Source: Phormidium tenue FACHB-1050 | GTDB lineage: Bacteria > Cyanobacteriota > Cyanobacteriia > Pseudanabaenales > Pseudanabaenaceae | NCBI RefSeq assembly: GCF_014696925.1 | Contig: NZ_JACJQY010000038.1 | Span: 1 to 57,465, forward strand | DNA: 57,465 nt | Direction of reading: 5' to 3' | Shown: one piece after another, positions 7,804-16,481 of the stretch | Layout: every line of letters begins with the position of its first letter | Position numbering within the stretch: position 1 is the stretch's first letter | The notes under the pieces: generated by a model | The model's input: the letters and a program-made list of their open reading frames with translations, nothing else | What the model was told of the DNA's origin: nothing | The model's database searches: none | Position numbers and translations under genes: made by a program

Positions 7804-9735
7804 GTGGCATCGAATAGTGTAGAGCGTTCTCAGTCTCTGACAGGCAGTATTTTAAAAGGCACTCTTAAAGCTGTTGGTGGCACATTGCTAGGCATTATCA
7901 TGATTGGTGGTGCAGCAGTGGCAGGCGGGCTAGTGGGATTGGCTCTCAGTTTTCGCGATTTGCCTGATGTGAGAGTCCTCAAAGGTTATGTCCCTGTTGA
8001 AACCACTTATATATATGACATCAACGGGGGACTAATTGCCCGTTTGCATGGTGATGTCAACCGTGAAGTTGTTACCCTTGATCGCATTTCGCCGCACCTC
8101 AAGCGATCGGTTTTGGCTATGGAAGATGCGTACTTCTATACTCACAAGGGTATTGATCCCAGCGGTATTGGACGCGCTATTTTAGCTAACTTTAATGCAG
8201 GTGGAACCGTTGAAGGTGGCTCAACCCTAACGCAGCAATTAGTTAAAAATTTATTTCTATCTAATGAACGTAGCCTGAATCGCAAAGTTGCTGAAGCAGT
8301 TTTAGCAATGCGGGTTGAGCAAGTATTTACCAAAGAGCAGATCCTTGAGATGTATCTTAACCAAGTATTTTGGGGGAAAAATACTAATGGTGCAGAAACA
8401 GCTTCTCAGAATTATTTTGGTAAATCTGCTGCTGACCTAACTTTAGGTGAAGCCGCCATATTAGCGGGTACGATTCAAGCGCCTTCGGTTTTCAATCCCG
8501 TGGATAACTATGCGGAAGCCAAAAAACGCCAAGGTTTGGTGCTTGATCGACTTCTAGAGCTAGGATGGGCTACTCCCGCTGAAGTCAAAGCCGCCAAAGC
8601 GCAAAAAATTACAATTCGCAAGCAAGGTATCTCCTATGAAGCCAGTCGCGTTCCTTATGTGTCCCAAGCGGTCACGGCTGAGCTAGAAGAAAAGTTTGGG
8701 CGTGATGTCGTTCTGCAAGGTGGATTGCGTGTGCAGACGACGATTGACTTAAAGTTACAACGCATTGCTGAAGAGGTGGCTGCTGAAGGACATCGAGATT
8801 TGATAGATCGCGGAGCTTATGCTGATCAATTGTCCTTGGTGGCTGTCGATCCTCGTACAGGATTTGTGAAGGCGCTAGTAGGTGGGGTTGGCGACTTTGA
8901 CAAAAATCAGTTTAACCGCGCTGTATTGGCAAGAAGACAGTTGGGATCATCTTTCAAGCCTTTTGTTTATTATCTTGCTTTTGCTTCAGGTAACTATACC
9001 CCTGACTCAGTGATCGATGATAGCCCTATGACAATTCCTGACGGAGATGAGCCATATATTCCTCGGAATTATGACAATAAGTTCTCAGGATCAATGAGCA
9101 TCCGTCAAGCGATCGCCGTTTCTCGAAATATTCCTGCGCTTAGGTTAGGAATAGAATTTGGCAATGAAAATGTAGTTGCCCTTTGTCGAAAATTGGGGAT
9201 CAATAGTCCAATCCTGCCTGTTGTGTCTTTGCCTCTCGGTGCAGCCGATGTTACGCCAATGGAAGTGGCTGGAGCTTATGCCGTATTTGCTAGTGGTGGT
9301 TATAAATCAAAAACAACGTTAATCGCCCGTGTGACCGATCGCAATGGTAATTTGGTACTGGATAATACGCCGAAGCCTGAGTTAATTCTTGACCCAGTGG
9401 CGGTTTCTTACTTGACCGATGCCTTGCGTAGTGTTGTTACCAATGGCACAGCTACAGAAGCGCAAATGAGTGATGGGAGACCTGTCGCAGGCAAGACAGG
9501 TACGACTTCAGATTTTCGAGATGCTTGGTTTGTGGGCTATACTCCTCAGCTATCGGTTGCGATTTGGATTGGTAACGATGATTATTCACCGATGGCAAAT
9601 GGAGTTACTGGTGGTGTGTTTGTAGTTCCGATTTGGCGCAAGTTTATGGAAAGGGCTTTAGCTGGTCAACCCATCGAGCAGTTTCCTGTTCCAAGCGAAA
9701 TCCAAGAAAAAGAAGGTACTAAAAAGAAAAACTAG
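7804..9735 (+). CDS. Class A penicillin-binding protein (PBP1a-like)
   Basis: This 643-residue bifunctional enzyme polymerises glycan strands and cross-links peptides in peptidoglycan. One N-terminal membrane anchor lies at about 24-50. The GT51 transglycosylase domain contains AMEDAYFYTHKGID (catalytic glutamate near residue 107) and GGSTLTQQLVKN (near 138). The transpeptidase domain has SSFK (the SxxK serine, near residue 382), SRN (SxN, near 441) and KTGTT (near 563). The start codon is GTG 7804, with no ATG nearby that keeps the anchor. The TAG stop is itself the first three bases of a 174-bp inverted-repeat element, so the short polar tail GTKKKN may have been shaped by that insertion. 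Confidence 0.93.
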   Translation: MASNSVERSQSLTGSILKGTLKAVGGTLLGIIMIGGAAVAGGLVGLALSFRDLPDVRVLKGYVPVETTYIYDINGGLIARLHGDVNREVVTLDRISPHLKRSVLAMEDAYFYTHKGIDPSGIGRAILANFNAGGTVEGGSTLTQQLVKNLFLSNERSLNRKVAEAVLAMRVEQVFTKEQILEMYLNQVFWGKNTNGAETASQNYFGKSAADLTLGEAAILAGTIQAPSVFNPVDNYAEAKKRQGLVLDRLLELGWATPAEVKAAKAQKITIRKQGISYEASRVPYVSQAVTAELEEKFGRDVVLQGGLRVQTTIDLKLQRIAEEVAAEGHRDLIDRGAYADQLSLVAVDPRTGFVKALVGGVGDFDKNQFNRAVLARRQLGSSFKPFVYYLAFASGNYTPDSVIDDSPMTIPDGDEPYIPRNYDNKFSGSMSIRQAIAVSRNIPALRLGIEFGNENVVALCRKLGINSPILPVVSLPLGAADVTPMEVAGAYAVFASGGYKSKTTLIARVTDRNGNLVLDNTPKPELILDPVAVSYLTDALRSVVTNGTATEAQMSDGRPVAGKTGTTSDFRDAWFVGYTPQLSVAIWIGNDDYSPMANGVTGGVFVVPIWRKFMERALAGQPIEQFPVPSEIQEKEGTKKKN

Positions 9736-9906
9736 CAAAAAGTATTGCAAAGCAACAGTAATTCTCGTTATAAAAATCGGTTTTTTAAAAGCCCGCCGTT
9801 GGCGGGCTTTTAAAAACCGATTTTGTTATTTCCAGCGCCTTCGGCGCTGGAAATAACAAAATCGGTTTCATAATGAGAATTGCTGGCAAGGCAATACTTT
9901 TTGCTA
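9733..9906. repeat. 174-bp nested palindromic element
   Basis: Imperfect terminal arms (9733-9769 with 9871-9906) share TAGCAAAAAGTATTGC and AATTCTC. Inside are two alternative hairpins that share one arm: 9773-9797 with 9801-9824, and 9813-9839 with 9843-9868. The right arm of the first is also the left arm of the second, so only one can form at a time. No ORF is present. It looks like a non-autonomous mobile repeat, and it provides the stop codon of the upstream gene. Confidence 0.8.
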
Positions 9907-9920
9907 AATCTTAGGAAATT

Positions 9921-10115
9921 ATGTTGCAACAAATTTTATTTATTTTGCGCTTACTTGTTTACTCAGCGATCGCCTCGGCAGTAATTAAATATGTTGCGCC
10001 CACTTGGAGCTTACTGGCGAATAATTTAACAGTAGATGTGATGAATGAGATCGCGATATCTTTAATCACCTTACCCGTTGGTTTATTCGCCTTTGTTTTA
10101 TGGCTTAAGCGCTAA
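9921..10115 (+). CDS. Small two-helix membrane protein of unknown function
   Basis: The 64-residue product has two hydrophobic segments (about 5-26 and 41-61) around a short polar loop, and ends in LKR. It starts 14 bases after the palindromic element and is followed by a 15-bp hairpin at 10138. HIP1 in the coding region and normal codon use suggest a real gene. I recognise no family and infer only that it is membrane-bound. Confidence 0.6.
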   Translation: MLQQILFILRLLVYSAIASAVIKYVAPTWSLLANNLTVDVMNEIAISLITLPVGLFAFVLWLKR

Positions 10116-10137
10116 TGCTATAGCGTTTATCAGTCCA

Positions 10138-10170
10138 GTTTGTTTCCCTGCCTTTGGCAGGGAAACAAAC
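10138..10170 (+). terminator. 15-bp hairpin after the small membrane protein gene
   Basis: Arms 10138-10152 and 10156-10170 pair perfectly with loop TTT. Confidence 0.65.
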
Positions 10171-10175
10171 CTTTG

Positions 10176-10268
10176 TATAGCTGTCGCCAATTGTATGAGG
10201 ACATAAAGCCCAAGAATCAAGTGGCGGCGCTTCGCGCCGCCACTTGATTCTTGGGCTTTGGTTTGTAC
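10176..10268. repeat. Palindromic element copy (TATAGCTGTCGCC end)
   Basis: The left end is TATAGCTGTCGCC. The core arms 10205-10230 and 10234-10259 form a 26-bp stem with loop TTC and copy-specific middle AATCAAGT. The right end is missing: the TAG stop of the minus-strand RsbW-like gene (10272-10274) lies where it should be. Confidence 0.8.
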
Positions 10269-10271
10269 TAC

Positions 10272-10727
10272 CTAAATAAGATTTGCAAAACTCTTAGTCA
10301 TGACAAAGCAATTGCGACCGTCGGTCAAAGTATCGTATCTGATGTCGTCTGCAACTGTATTGGCAATCATCAGACCTCGCCCCCCTGTCGGAATATCATC
10401 GATACTTTCAAAATCTTGAGCCTTTTGGGCTTCTATAGCAGCCCTATCAATTTCAGCCTGTAGATCAAACGGTTCCCCAAAATCCCAAATTCGCATCTCT
10501 AAAAAATGTTCGAGTTTGTGGATTGTAATCTCAATATCGATTGGTGTTTCTTCAGGCAATCCCTCATGGGCATAGGACACTACATTGGTAAACACCTCAA
10601 CCAACACGAGGTTACACTGCATCCAAGTTGGTTTTGGTAATAAATCTTGAAATTGCTGAAACCACTCTTGCAATTGAGCAAGAGCATAAATATCACTGTT
10701 AAACTGAATGTGGTAATGCTCTAACAC
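10272..10727 (-). CDS. RsbW/SpoIIAB-like serine-protein kinase (anti-sigma factor type)
   Basis: The 151-residue protein is a GHKL ATPase of the small anti-sigma kinase class. The N box is LVEVFTNVVSYAHEG (about 42-56), the G1 box MRIWDFGEPFD (about 77-87), and the G2 box TGGRGLMIANTVADDI (about 113-128). Such proteins phosphorylate an anti-anti-sigma partner and bind a sigma factor. The regulated partner is not encoded beside it. A SigF-type factor lies 4.5 kb away on the same strand, but no link can be shown. It is a single gene between a repeat element and yvcK. Confidence 0.85.
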   Translation of the reverse strand: MLEHYHIQFNSDIYALAQLQEWFQQFQDLLPKPTWMQCNLVLVEVFTNVVSYAHEGLPEETPIDIEITIHKLEHFLEMRIWDFGEPFDLQAEIDRAAIEAQKAQDFESIDDIPTGGRGLMIANTVADDIRYDTLTDGRNCFVMTKSFANLI

Positions 10728-10779
10728 TGATAACTTATCTGACTTTCTAAGAATCTAGTATTTTTAGGTTTAAGTTTAA

Positions 10780-12123
10780 TTACTGGCGGTTGTACCAACG
10801 CATTAATACACCCGCAAGTCTTTCTGAGTCATGACATACAGTGCCATTGTCTTTTTCCCGCATGATGTTAGCCACTAAAATAGGGCATCCCATAGCATTA
10901 AGGCTATCACGATCTAGATATGTAAAATGTGAACCAGATGAAGCATAGTGTTGTAGCGATCGCTCTGAAGGTGGATGCTTTTGGGCTAAAACCACATCAA
11001 ACAGTCGCACACCTGCTATCTCATCTAAAACTCGCACATAATCAGATACAGCATAACCGTCAGTTTCACCTACCTGACTCATGATATTACAAAGATAGAT
11101 CGATGGCACATTGCGCTCAATTAATGCTTTTAGTATTTCAGGTACGAGTAGGTTAGGAATAATACTTGTATACAAGCTTCCAGGTCCTATCACAATTAGG
11201 TCTGCTTCATTAATATCCTCAATTGCTTGGGGCAAACCCTGAGGATTATTAGGCTTGCAGCCTATGTGTTTGATTTTTCCTTTGGCTTTAGGAATATTGG
11301 ACTCCCCCTCAACATACCGTCCATCTTCAAATTCAGCCCATAGCACCATGTGATCAAGGGTTGCTGGCAATACGCGCCCCCGTACAGCTAATACCTGTGA
11401 GCTAGCAGCGATCGCTTTTTCGAGATCGCCTGTGACTTCACTCATGGCTGTGAGAAATAAATTGCCAAAGCTATGACCAGTTAAGCCTTCTCCAGTTTGA
11501 AAACGGTATTGAAAAAGTTCGGTGACTAGTTTCTCCTCATCGGCGAGGGCGGCGAGACAGTTACGAATATCCCCAGGAGGTAAGACTCCATACTCACGGC
11601 GCAAACGTCCAGAGGAGCCACCATCATCGGCTACGGTGACGATCGCCGTGATATTAGCGCTATATTGCTTCAGCCCACGCAATAAATTTGATAAGCCTGT
11701 ACCACCACCCACAGTGACAATTTTGGGACCACGGTTGAGCTTGCGATGGGAGACTAGCAATTCTAATAGTTCTTTGTCTTGATTGGGCATCAAAACTTGG
11801 GTGATCGATCCAAGAGCGCGTTTTTGTCCTAGCCACAATAGCCCTAGCCCGAATAACAGGGCGAGAGGTCCACTCATGTTGCGGGGCAAGATCGCGACTA
11901 AGGTGTCGATCGCATTACCAATCAAGCGTGACAAATATAAGATCGGAGTTAGCCTTGCGGAGATGGCTATCCCTAACACGATTAACACAATACCGACGAT
12001 GCTAACTAGTAGCCATCGCTTCACAAATAATCCTGGTAAAAACCACTGAAACCCTCTCAGCCACTTTCTTCTTTTTAGGGCTGGACGATATCGATTTGCT
12101 GGTGGCTTTTTTGAGGGCTTCAT
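10780..12123 (-). CDS. yvcK: YvcK/CofD-like protein with N-terminal membrane helices
   Basis: The CofD-like fold starts with [18 protein letters not shown] (about 134-151), followed by [27 protein letters not shown] (given by its parts VADDGGSSG and PPGDIRNC), GHSFGNLFL and [10 protein letters not shown]. In other bacteria YvcK binds UDP-sugars and is needed for gluconeogenic growth and cell shape. This 447-residue version has an added N-terminal part with two or three hydrophobic helices (about 29-55 and 85-105), so it should be membrane-anchored. Its start directly abuts the stop of yjbQ, in the operon rsmE-yjbQ-yvcK. Confidence 0.88.
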   Translation of the reverse strand: MKPSKKPPANRYRPALKRRKWLRGFQWFLPGLFVKRWLLVSIVGIVLIVLGIAISARLTPILYLSRLIGNAIDTLVAILPRNMSGPLALLFGLGLLWLGQKRALGSITQVLMPNQDKELLELLVSHRKLNRGPKIVTVGGGTGLSNLLRGLKQYSANITAIVTVADDGGSSGRLRREYGVLPPGDIRNCLAALADEEKLVTELFQYRFQTGEGLTGHSFGNLFLTAMSEVTGDLEKAIAASSQVLAVRGRVLPATLDHMVLWAEFEDGRYVEGESNIPKAKGKIKHIGCKPNNPQGLPQAIEDINEADLIVIGPGSLYTSIIPNLLVPEILKALIERNVPSIYLCNIMSQVGETDGYAVSDYVRVLDEIAGVRLFDVVLAQKHPPSERSLQHYASSGSHFTYLDRDSLNAMGCPILVANIMREKDNGTVCHDSERLAGVLMRWYNRQ

Positions 12124-12570
12124 TTAGCATCCTGTAATATGTACCAGCACTTCGCGGGTATGACCCAAGTTGCGATGTTCCCAGACAAAGATTCCTTGCC
12201 AAGTGCCGAGGGCAAGTTTACCATTAGCGATCGGGATCGTTTCTGAGGTTTTGGTAAGGGTGCTGCGAATATGCGATGGCATATCATCAACTCCTTCAGA
12301 GATATGGCGATATTGGCTGGCATCTTCAGGAATCAGTTTTGTAAAAAATGTTTCTAAATCTGCCAATACATCAGGATCGGCGTTTTCTTGAATAATTAGG
12401 CTAGCGGATGTATGACGTAAAAACACGTTGCATAAACCCATCTTTATCCCTGATTGAGATAAGATTGCATCCACTTGGCGGGTGATATTGTGCAGCTTTT
12501 TGCCATTGGTACGCAAAGCGATCGTTTGCTGCACCATAGTTTGGACTGTATTTACTGTATTTGTGTTCAT
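12124..12570 (-). CDS. yjbQ: YjbQ family protein (UPF0047)
   Basis: The 148-residue YjbQ family protein has HTSASLIIQENADPDV (about 53-68), the central HISEGVDDMPSHIRS and the C-terminal GTWQGIFVWEHR. The conserved histidines and acidic residues form a metal site in known structures. Some homologues have weak thiamine-phosphate synthase activity, but the true role is unsettled. It overlaps rsmE by four bases (ATGA) and abuts yvcK, so the three are co-transcribed. Confidence 0.9.
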   Translation of the reverse strand: MNTNTVNTVQTMVQQTIALRTNGKKLHNITRQVDAILSQSGIKMGLCNVFLRHTSASLIIQENADPDVLADLETFFTKLIPEDASQYRHISEGVDDMPSHIRSTLTKTSETIPIANGKLALGTWQGIFVWEHRNLGHTREVLVHITGC

Positions 12571-13343
12571 TGAGTATCTAGAAAAGTGCCAACTATGGAT
12601 AATGCTACCACTGGTGCTGTGATGGCGGATAAAACCCGATCGCCTAACGATACAGGGATAAATCCTGCGGCGATTGCCATCTCTTCTTCTCTAGTAGTCC
12701 AACCACCCTCGCAACCTGTGGTAACGATGATCTCAGAATTTTCTTCCCCACTTGAGTTTTGCAGACTAGTTAGTAAATGTGGGGCATTAGGACTAGTTAC
12801 ACAAATGTATTTCCAAGTTGGTAATGCTGAGCTTGTCAGAGTATCTAGCCATGAAGTTAATGTTTGGGGGCTATGAATTTCAGGCACATAATTACGCATT
12901 GATAGTTCAGCGGATTCCTCGGCAATGCGTTGCCAGCGATCGCGTTTTTGGTTGCCAATTTCTGTACCTGATTTGATGATTGTGCGATCGCTAAATAACG
13001 GCACAATTTGACGCACTCCTAGCTCCGTAGTTTGACGAATTACCGACTCGATATTGCTACCTTTAGGCATAGCGATACCAAGAGTAATTTGGGCGGCTAA
13101 CTCAGAATTATTTTCTAATTTGGCAATGACTTCGGCGACATCGGGATCACTGGATAGCTTGGCTAACCACCATCCACCTTGGCGATCGAGGGCAATAAAT
13201 TCGGATTCAGTTTCTAATCGCAATACATTGCATAGGTAATGTCTTTGCTCGGTGGTAAGTGCGATCGGGCTATTTATTTGTAAAGCTGACAAGACTTGGT
13301 GCGCTTGTAAAGTTAATCTTTGCAGTCGGCGTTTTTTGATCAC
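12567..13343 (-). CDS. rsmE: 16S rRNA (uracil-1498-N3)-methyltransferase
   Basis: RsmE methylates U1498 of 16S rRNA in the small subunit. The N-terminal PUA-like part contains RHYLCNVLRLE (about 34-44). The SPOUT knot domain has PKGSNIESVIRQTTELGV (about 93-110), EESAELSMRN, GCEGGWTTREEE (about 210-221) and SLGDRVLSAITAPVVAL. The last motif usually reads R-x-L-R-x-E-T-A. Here the second arginine and the glutamate are replaced (S and I), a divergence to note when activity is assumed. At 258 residues it has the usual length. It is the first gene of the minus-strand operon. Confidence 0.9.
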   Translation of the reverse strand: MIKKRRLQRLTLQAHQVLSALQINSPIALTTEQRHYLCNVLRLETESEFIALDRQGGWWLAKLSSDPDVAEVIAKLENNSELAAQITLGIAMPKGSNIESVIRQTTELGVRQIVPLFSDRTIIKSGTEIGNQKRDRWQRIAEESAELSMRNYVPEIHSPQTLTSWLDTLTSSALPTWKYICVTSPNAPHLLTSLQNSSGEENSEIIVTTGCEGGWTTREEEMAIAAGFIPVSLGDRVLSAITAPVVALSIVGTFLDTQ

Positions 13344-13408
13344 AGCTTAAACGAGTTATTGAAATTACAAGAACTTATAGCAATAAAGGGTTTGCTTAGG
13401 GCATAAAA

Positions 13409-13455
13409 CCCCAAATAAAAGCGGCGGTGCTTCGCACCGCTGCTTTTATTTGGGG
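13409..13455. repeat. Palindromic element core hairpin, variant CCCC form
   Basis: Arms 13409-13430 and 13434-13455 pair with loop TTC and a single G-T mismatch (GCGGCGGTGC against GCACCGCTGC). It lies between the divergent rsmE and hexose-phosphate mutase genes, so it is not needed as a terminator there. Confidence 0.75.
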
Positions 13456-13543
13456 CAAAATGAAAACCTTCATAATGGCGAGTTTGCTTTACTAGAGGAT
13501 AATTCACGATAAACTTTAACCTAAAAGAATTTTTAAAAGGCTT

Positions 13544-15034
13544 ATGCACGGCAAATTCACATTGCATCCCCCCATACGCTTTGGAACTGACGGTTGGAGA
13601 GGCATCATTGCCGATGACTTTACCTTTGATCGCTTAGCCGCAGTTGCCCCGATCGCTGCTCATATTCTCCGTGAGACCTTTGGTGCGTCAGGTAGTAACA
13701 CAATTATTGTGGGATACGATCGCCGCTTCATGTCTGATGCTTTTGCCAAACGTACTGCTGAATCCGTAGCCGCGATCGGTTTTGATGTCTTACTTGCCGA
13801 TGACTTTGCCCCGACACCTGCGTTTAGCTGGGCTGCCTACGATCGCAAAGCTTTGGGAGCTTTGGTAATTACAGCTAGCCATAACCCTGCTAACTATTCG
13901 GGCTTAAAAATCAAAGGTGCATTCGGTGGCTCAGTATCCCCAGATGTGACCGTAAAAGTTGAGGAAATTTTAGAGCGTGGTGATTTTGTCTATGAAAGTC
14001 CTCATCTTGACAAAAGAGTAGGCAAAATCGAAACCTTTGACGCATGGGCAAGTTATTGTGAGGCTTTGCGGGGCAAGGTAAATATTGAAGCGATCAAGAA
14101 TGCGATCGCAGTGGGAAAGTTGACCGTATTCGCAGACGTAATGCATGGAGCCGCCGCAGGTGGTTTAGCAAAAATTTTAGACTTGCCATCTGCAACCCAA
14201 GCCAATTTAATTGAAATCAACAGCGAGACTGATCCGCTCTTTGGTGGTGGAGCGCCTGAGCCTCTCCCTCGCTATATTGCTGAGCTATTCCGTCAAGTTA
14301 AAACCTATCACCACGATCATCCAGAAAAAACTTTAGTGGGATTTGTGTTTGATGGGGATGCCGATCGCATCGCTGCAACTGATAGCGAAGGCAATTTCTT
14401 AAGTTCGCAAATTCTCATTCCCATTCTATTGGAACATCTCGCCAAAAATCGTGGCTTTAAGGGTGAACTGATTAAAACCATTAGTGGTTCTGATTTAATG
14501 CCTAAAGTCGCGGCTCTCTTCGATTTGCCAGTTTATGAAACTCCTGTTGGATACAAGTACATTGCTGAAAGAATGCTTTCGGGAATTCCTTGCCTATTGG
14601 GAGGTGAAGAGTCGGGCGGTATCGGCTATGGCAATCATATTCCTGAACGTGATGCTTTATTGTCGGCTTTATATGTGCTAGAGGCGATCGCTGAATCTGG
14701 AAAAGATTTGAGCATTCTCTACAGTGATCTCCAAAAGCAGACTAATTTTGTTTCTCATTACGATCGCATTGATAAGAAGCTCTCAGGTATGGCGGCGCGT
14801 GAGAAATTAGTATCTACTCTTCAACAATTTTCATTGACTGAAATTGCTGGGCGCAAAGTAATAGATGCTAAGGCTCCCGATGGCTTTAAGTTCCGTTTAG
14901 CAGATGGAAGTTGGCTATTAATTCGTTTTAGTGGTACTGAACCTCTATTGCGTCTCTATTGTGAAGCTTCAACTCCTGAACTTGTGCATAAAACCCTCAA
15001 CTGGATTTCTAACTGGGCTGAACAATTCAACTAA
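13544..15034 (+). CDS. Phosphoglucomutase/phosphomannomutase family protein
   Basis: The 496-residue alpha-D-phosphohexomutase has all four family motifs: the active-site serine loop ITASHNPANYSG (about 112-123), the metal-binding FDGDADR (about 269-275), the sugar-binding GGEESGG (about 357-363) and the phosphate-binding RFSGTEPLLRLY near the C terminus. It converts hexose 1-phosphates and 6-phosphates. Whether glucose, mannose or glucosamine is preferred cannot be read from sequence with confidence. It begins RFGTDGWRG, the usual family start. A clear terminator follows. Confidence 0.92.
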   Translation: MHGKFTLHPPIRFGTDGWRGIIADDFTFDRLAAVAPIAAHILRETFGASGSNTIIVGYDRRFMSDAFAKRTAESVAAIGFDVLLADDFAPTPAFSWAAYDRKALGALVITASHNPANYSGLKIKGAFGGSVSPDVTVKVEEILERGDFVYESPHLDKRVGKIETFDAWASYCEALRGKVNIEAIKNAIAVGKLTVFADVMHGAAAGGLAKILDLPSATQANLIEINSETDPLFGGGAPEPLPRYIAELFRQVKTYHHDHPEKTLVGFVFDGDADRIAATDSEGNFLSSQILIPILLEHLAKNRGFKGELIKTISGSDLMPKVAALFDLPVYETPVGYKYIAERMLSGIPCLLGGEESGGIGYGNHIPERDALLSALYVLEAIAESGKDLSILYSDLQKQTNFVSHYDRIDKKLSGMAAREKLVSTLQQFSLTEIAGRKVIDAKAPDGFKFRLADGSWLLIRFSGTEPLLRLYCEASTPELVHKTLNWISNWAEQFN

Positions 15035-15066
15035 AAAGAAGGGGCGTTTTACGCCCCTTCTTTTTT
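15033..15066 (+). terminator. Intrinsic terminator of the hexose-phosphate mutase gene
   Basis: Arms 15033-15047 and 15051-15065 pair perfectly around TTT and end in six T residues. The stem starts inside the stop codon. Confidence 0.85.
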
Positions 15067-15067
15067 G

Positions 15068-15183
15068 TATAGCTATAGCCACCTGTATCAGGACAAATCA
15101 AAACCCAAATAGTGTGAGGCGGCGCGAAGCGCCGCCTCACACTATTTGGGTTTTATGTCCTAACAAGAATGGCGACAGCTATA
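15068..15183. repeat. Complete palindromic element, 116 bp, abutting the sigF stop
   Basis: Ends TATAGCT (15068) and AGCTATA (15177-15183) are inverted repeats, with GGCGACAGCTATA at the right. Core arms 15100-15125 and 15129-15154 form a perfect 26-bp stem with loop GAA and copy-specific middle ATAGTGTGA. The base after the element is the first of the sigF stop codon. This is the best-preserved full copy, together with the one at 23619. Confidence 0.9.
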
Positions 15184-16020
15184 TTAACAAGCTTCAGCTT
15201 CTAAGGCACAACGCAATGTTGATAGACCTTTTTTGAGTTGGCGCGAAATTGTGACTGCACTTACTCCTAACATTTTAGCAACTTCTCTTTGAGGAAGATC
15301 TTCAATAAAGACAAACTCAACGATTTCTCTAGTGCGTTGCTCTAAGAGAGACAGTGCTTGTTGCAAGCGGAACTTCTCATCCTGTTGTAGTTGCATATTA
15401 CTTCTAGGATCTGCAACCAAATCACCGATAGAGGAAGAATCATCTTCTTCAGAACGGATCGGTGCATCAAGGCTTAGGGGAGCGCGATTTTGACAGGCGA
15501 GTTTTGCTTCTTGCCATTCGCTGAGGGTTATGCCAAGAGCATTAGCTACTTCCTTTGCCGAAGGTTCTCTTTGCAAGGTGTTACGCAATTTTTGCATTAC
15601 TCGTACTGATTGCTGTTGCAAATCCATCCAACGGCGAGGGATGCGTACTGATGAGTTTTTGTCCCGTAGATAATGCTGGATTTCGCCGCGAATGTAGCGC
15701 ACGGCAAAGGAGCTAAAGGCATAGCCGCGATTTAGTTCAAAGCGATCGACTGCACCGATTAGACCCAACGCGCCCACTTGTAGTAAATCATCATATAGTT
15801 CTGAATGCCGATCAGCCCAGAAATGCACTTCTTTTTTGACTAGACCAATATTTAAGCGCACGATGCGATCGCGTAGGTATGCCGATGGTGCTTTGCGATA
15901 TTGCTTGAGTAATTCGAGGGTTGTAGTTTTGTCCGCCGCCGAAAACTCACGTACTTTATGGGTGGTGATGCTGGACTGAGTAGGAATATCAGATAAAAAA
16001 GTGAGTGTTGCGGTGGTCAT
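15184..16020 (-). CDS. sigF: Group 3 RNA polymerase sigma factor, SigF type
   Basis: The 278-residue factor belongs to the SigB/SigF/SigG class. Region 2 contains DDLLQVGALGLIGAVDRFE (about 76-94) and the DNA-melting FSSFAVRYIRGEIQHYLRD (about 103-121). Region 3 is at about 122-190. Region 4 has a helix-turn-helix with LPQREVAKMLGVSAVTISRQL near residue 243, quoted here as PQREVAKMLGVSAVTISR. In cyanobacteria SigF controls motility and pilus genes and stress responses. The stop codon touches a palindromic element. A 460-base spacer separates it from the divergent kinase gene. Confidence 0.92.
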   Translation of the reverse strand: MTTATLTFLSDIPTQSSITTHKVREFSAADKTTTLELLKQYRKAPSAYLRDRIVRLNIGLVKKEVHFWADRHSELYDDLLQVGALGLIGAVDRFELNRGYAFSSFAVRYIRGEIQHYLRDKNSSVRIPRRWMDLQQQSVRVMQKLRNTLQREPSAKEVANALGITLSEWQEAKLACQNRAPLSLDAPIRSEEDDSSSIGDLVADPRSNMQLQQDEKFRLQQALSLLEQRTREIVEFVFIEDLPQREVAKMLGVSAVTISRQLKKGLSTLRCALEAEAC

Positions 16021-16481
16021 AGTTTTTGCCCTGAACTAATCAAGCTGGTTCATTAAGTCATGAAGAACATTTACTTGTTTCAATGTACTTAGATTAGTGG
16101 CTTAAGGAGAGATCGTCACCTTGCAGGCTGTTAGGGATTTTTTGATTTTCCAAATACCTAACACCTAACAGGTTGTTAGGTGTTAGGTTTAGAAAGAGCT
16201 AGAATTATATTGAAGACTTTGATTTTATGCTCATTTAGTTTTATTTACTTGAGATGTTGTTATACCAATTCACGAAAGTGTGACAACACTTTTGTGAATT
16301 AAAAACCAAATCCAGTAAGGGTTTTAGAAACACAAAATGGCGTAGCCATTTTGTGTTTTGGTATTAGACATCTGGGGGCAGAAAGTTGGTCAAATTAGAG
16401 AATATTGATGGATTCATCAAAATTTAACGAATTGCTTAGGCTTCAAATTAACATTAGTTTCCAATTAGTGAGCTTCTAGCT
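16021..16481. other. Spacer between divergent sigF and the first hybrid kinase
   Basis: It holds a perfect palindrome near 16159-16188 (CTAACACCTAACAG with CTGTTAGGTGTTAG-like arms) and a 103-bp paired-hairpin element at 16262-16364. Promoters for both divergent genes must lie here, but I could not assign them with confidence. Confidence 0.6.
16262..16364. repeat. Paired-hairpin element, copy 1
   Basis: Ends ATACCAA and TTGGTAT bracket two hairpins: 16267-16281 with 16286-16300, and 16328-16341 with 16345-16358. The sequence between the hairpins is nearly the same as in the copy at 36708, while the first-hairpin loops differ. No ORF is present. Confidence 0.75.

Noticed and set aside
10272-16020. 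RsbW-like kinase as the anti-sigma factor of SigF
   Set aside because: The genes are 4.5 kb apart with unrelated operons between them, and no anti-anti-sigma gene is nearby. Nothing in the sequence links them.
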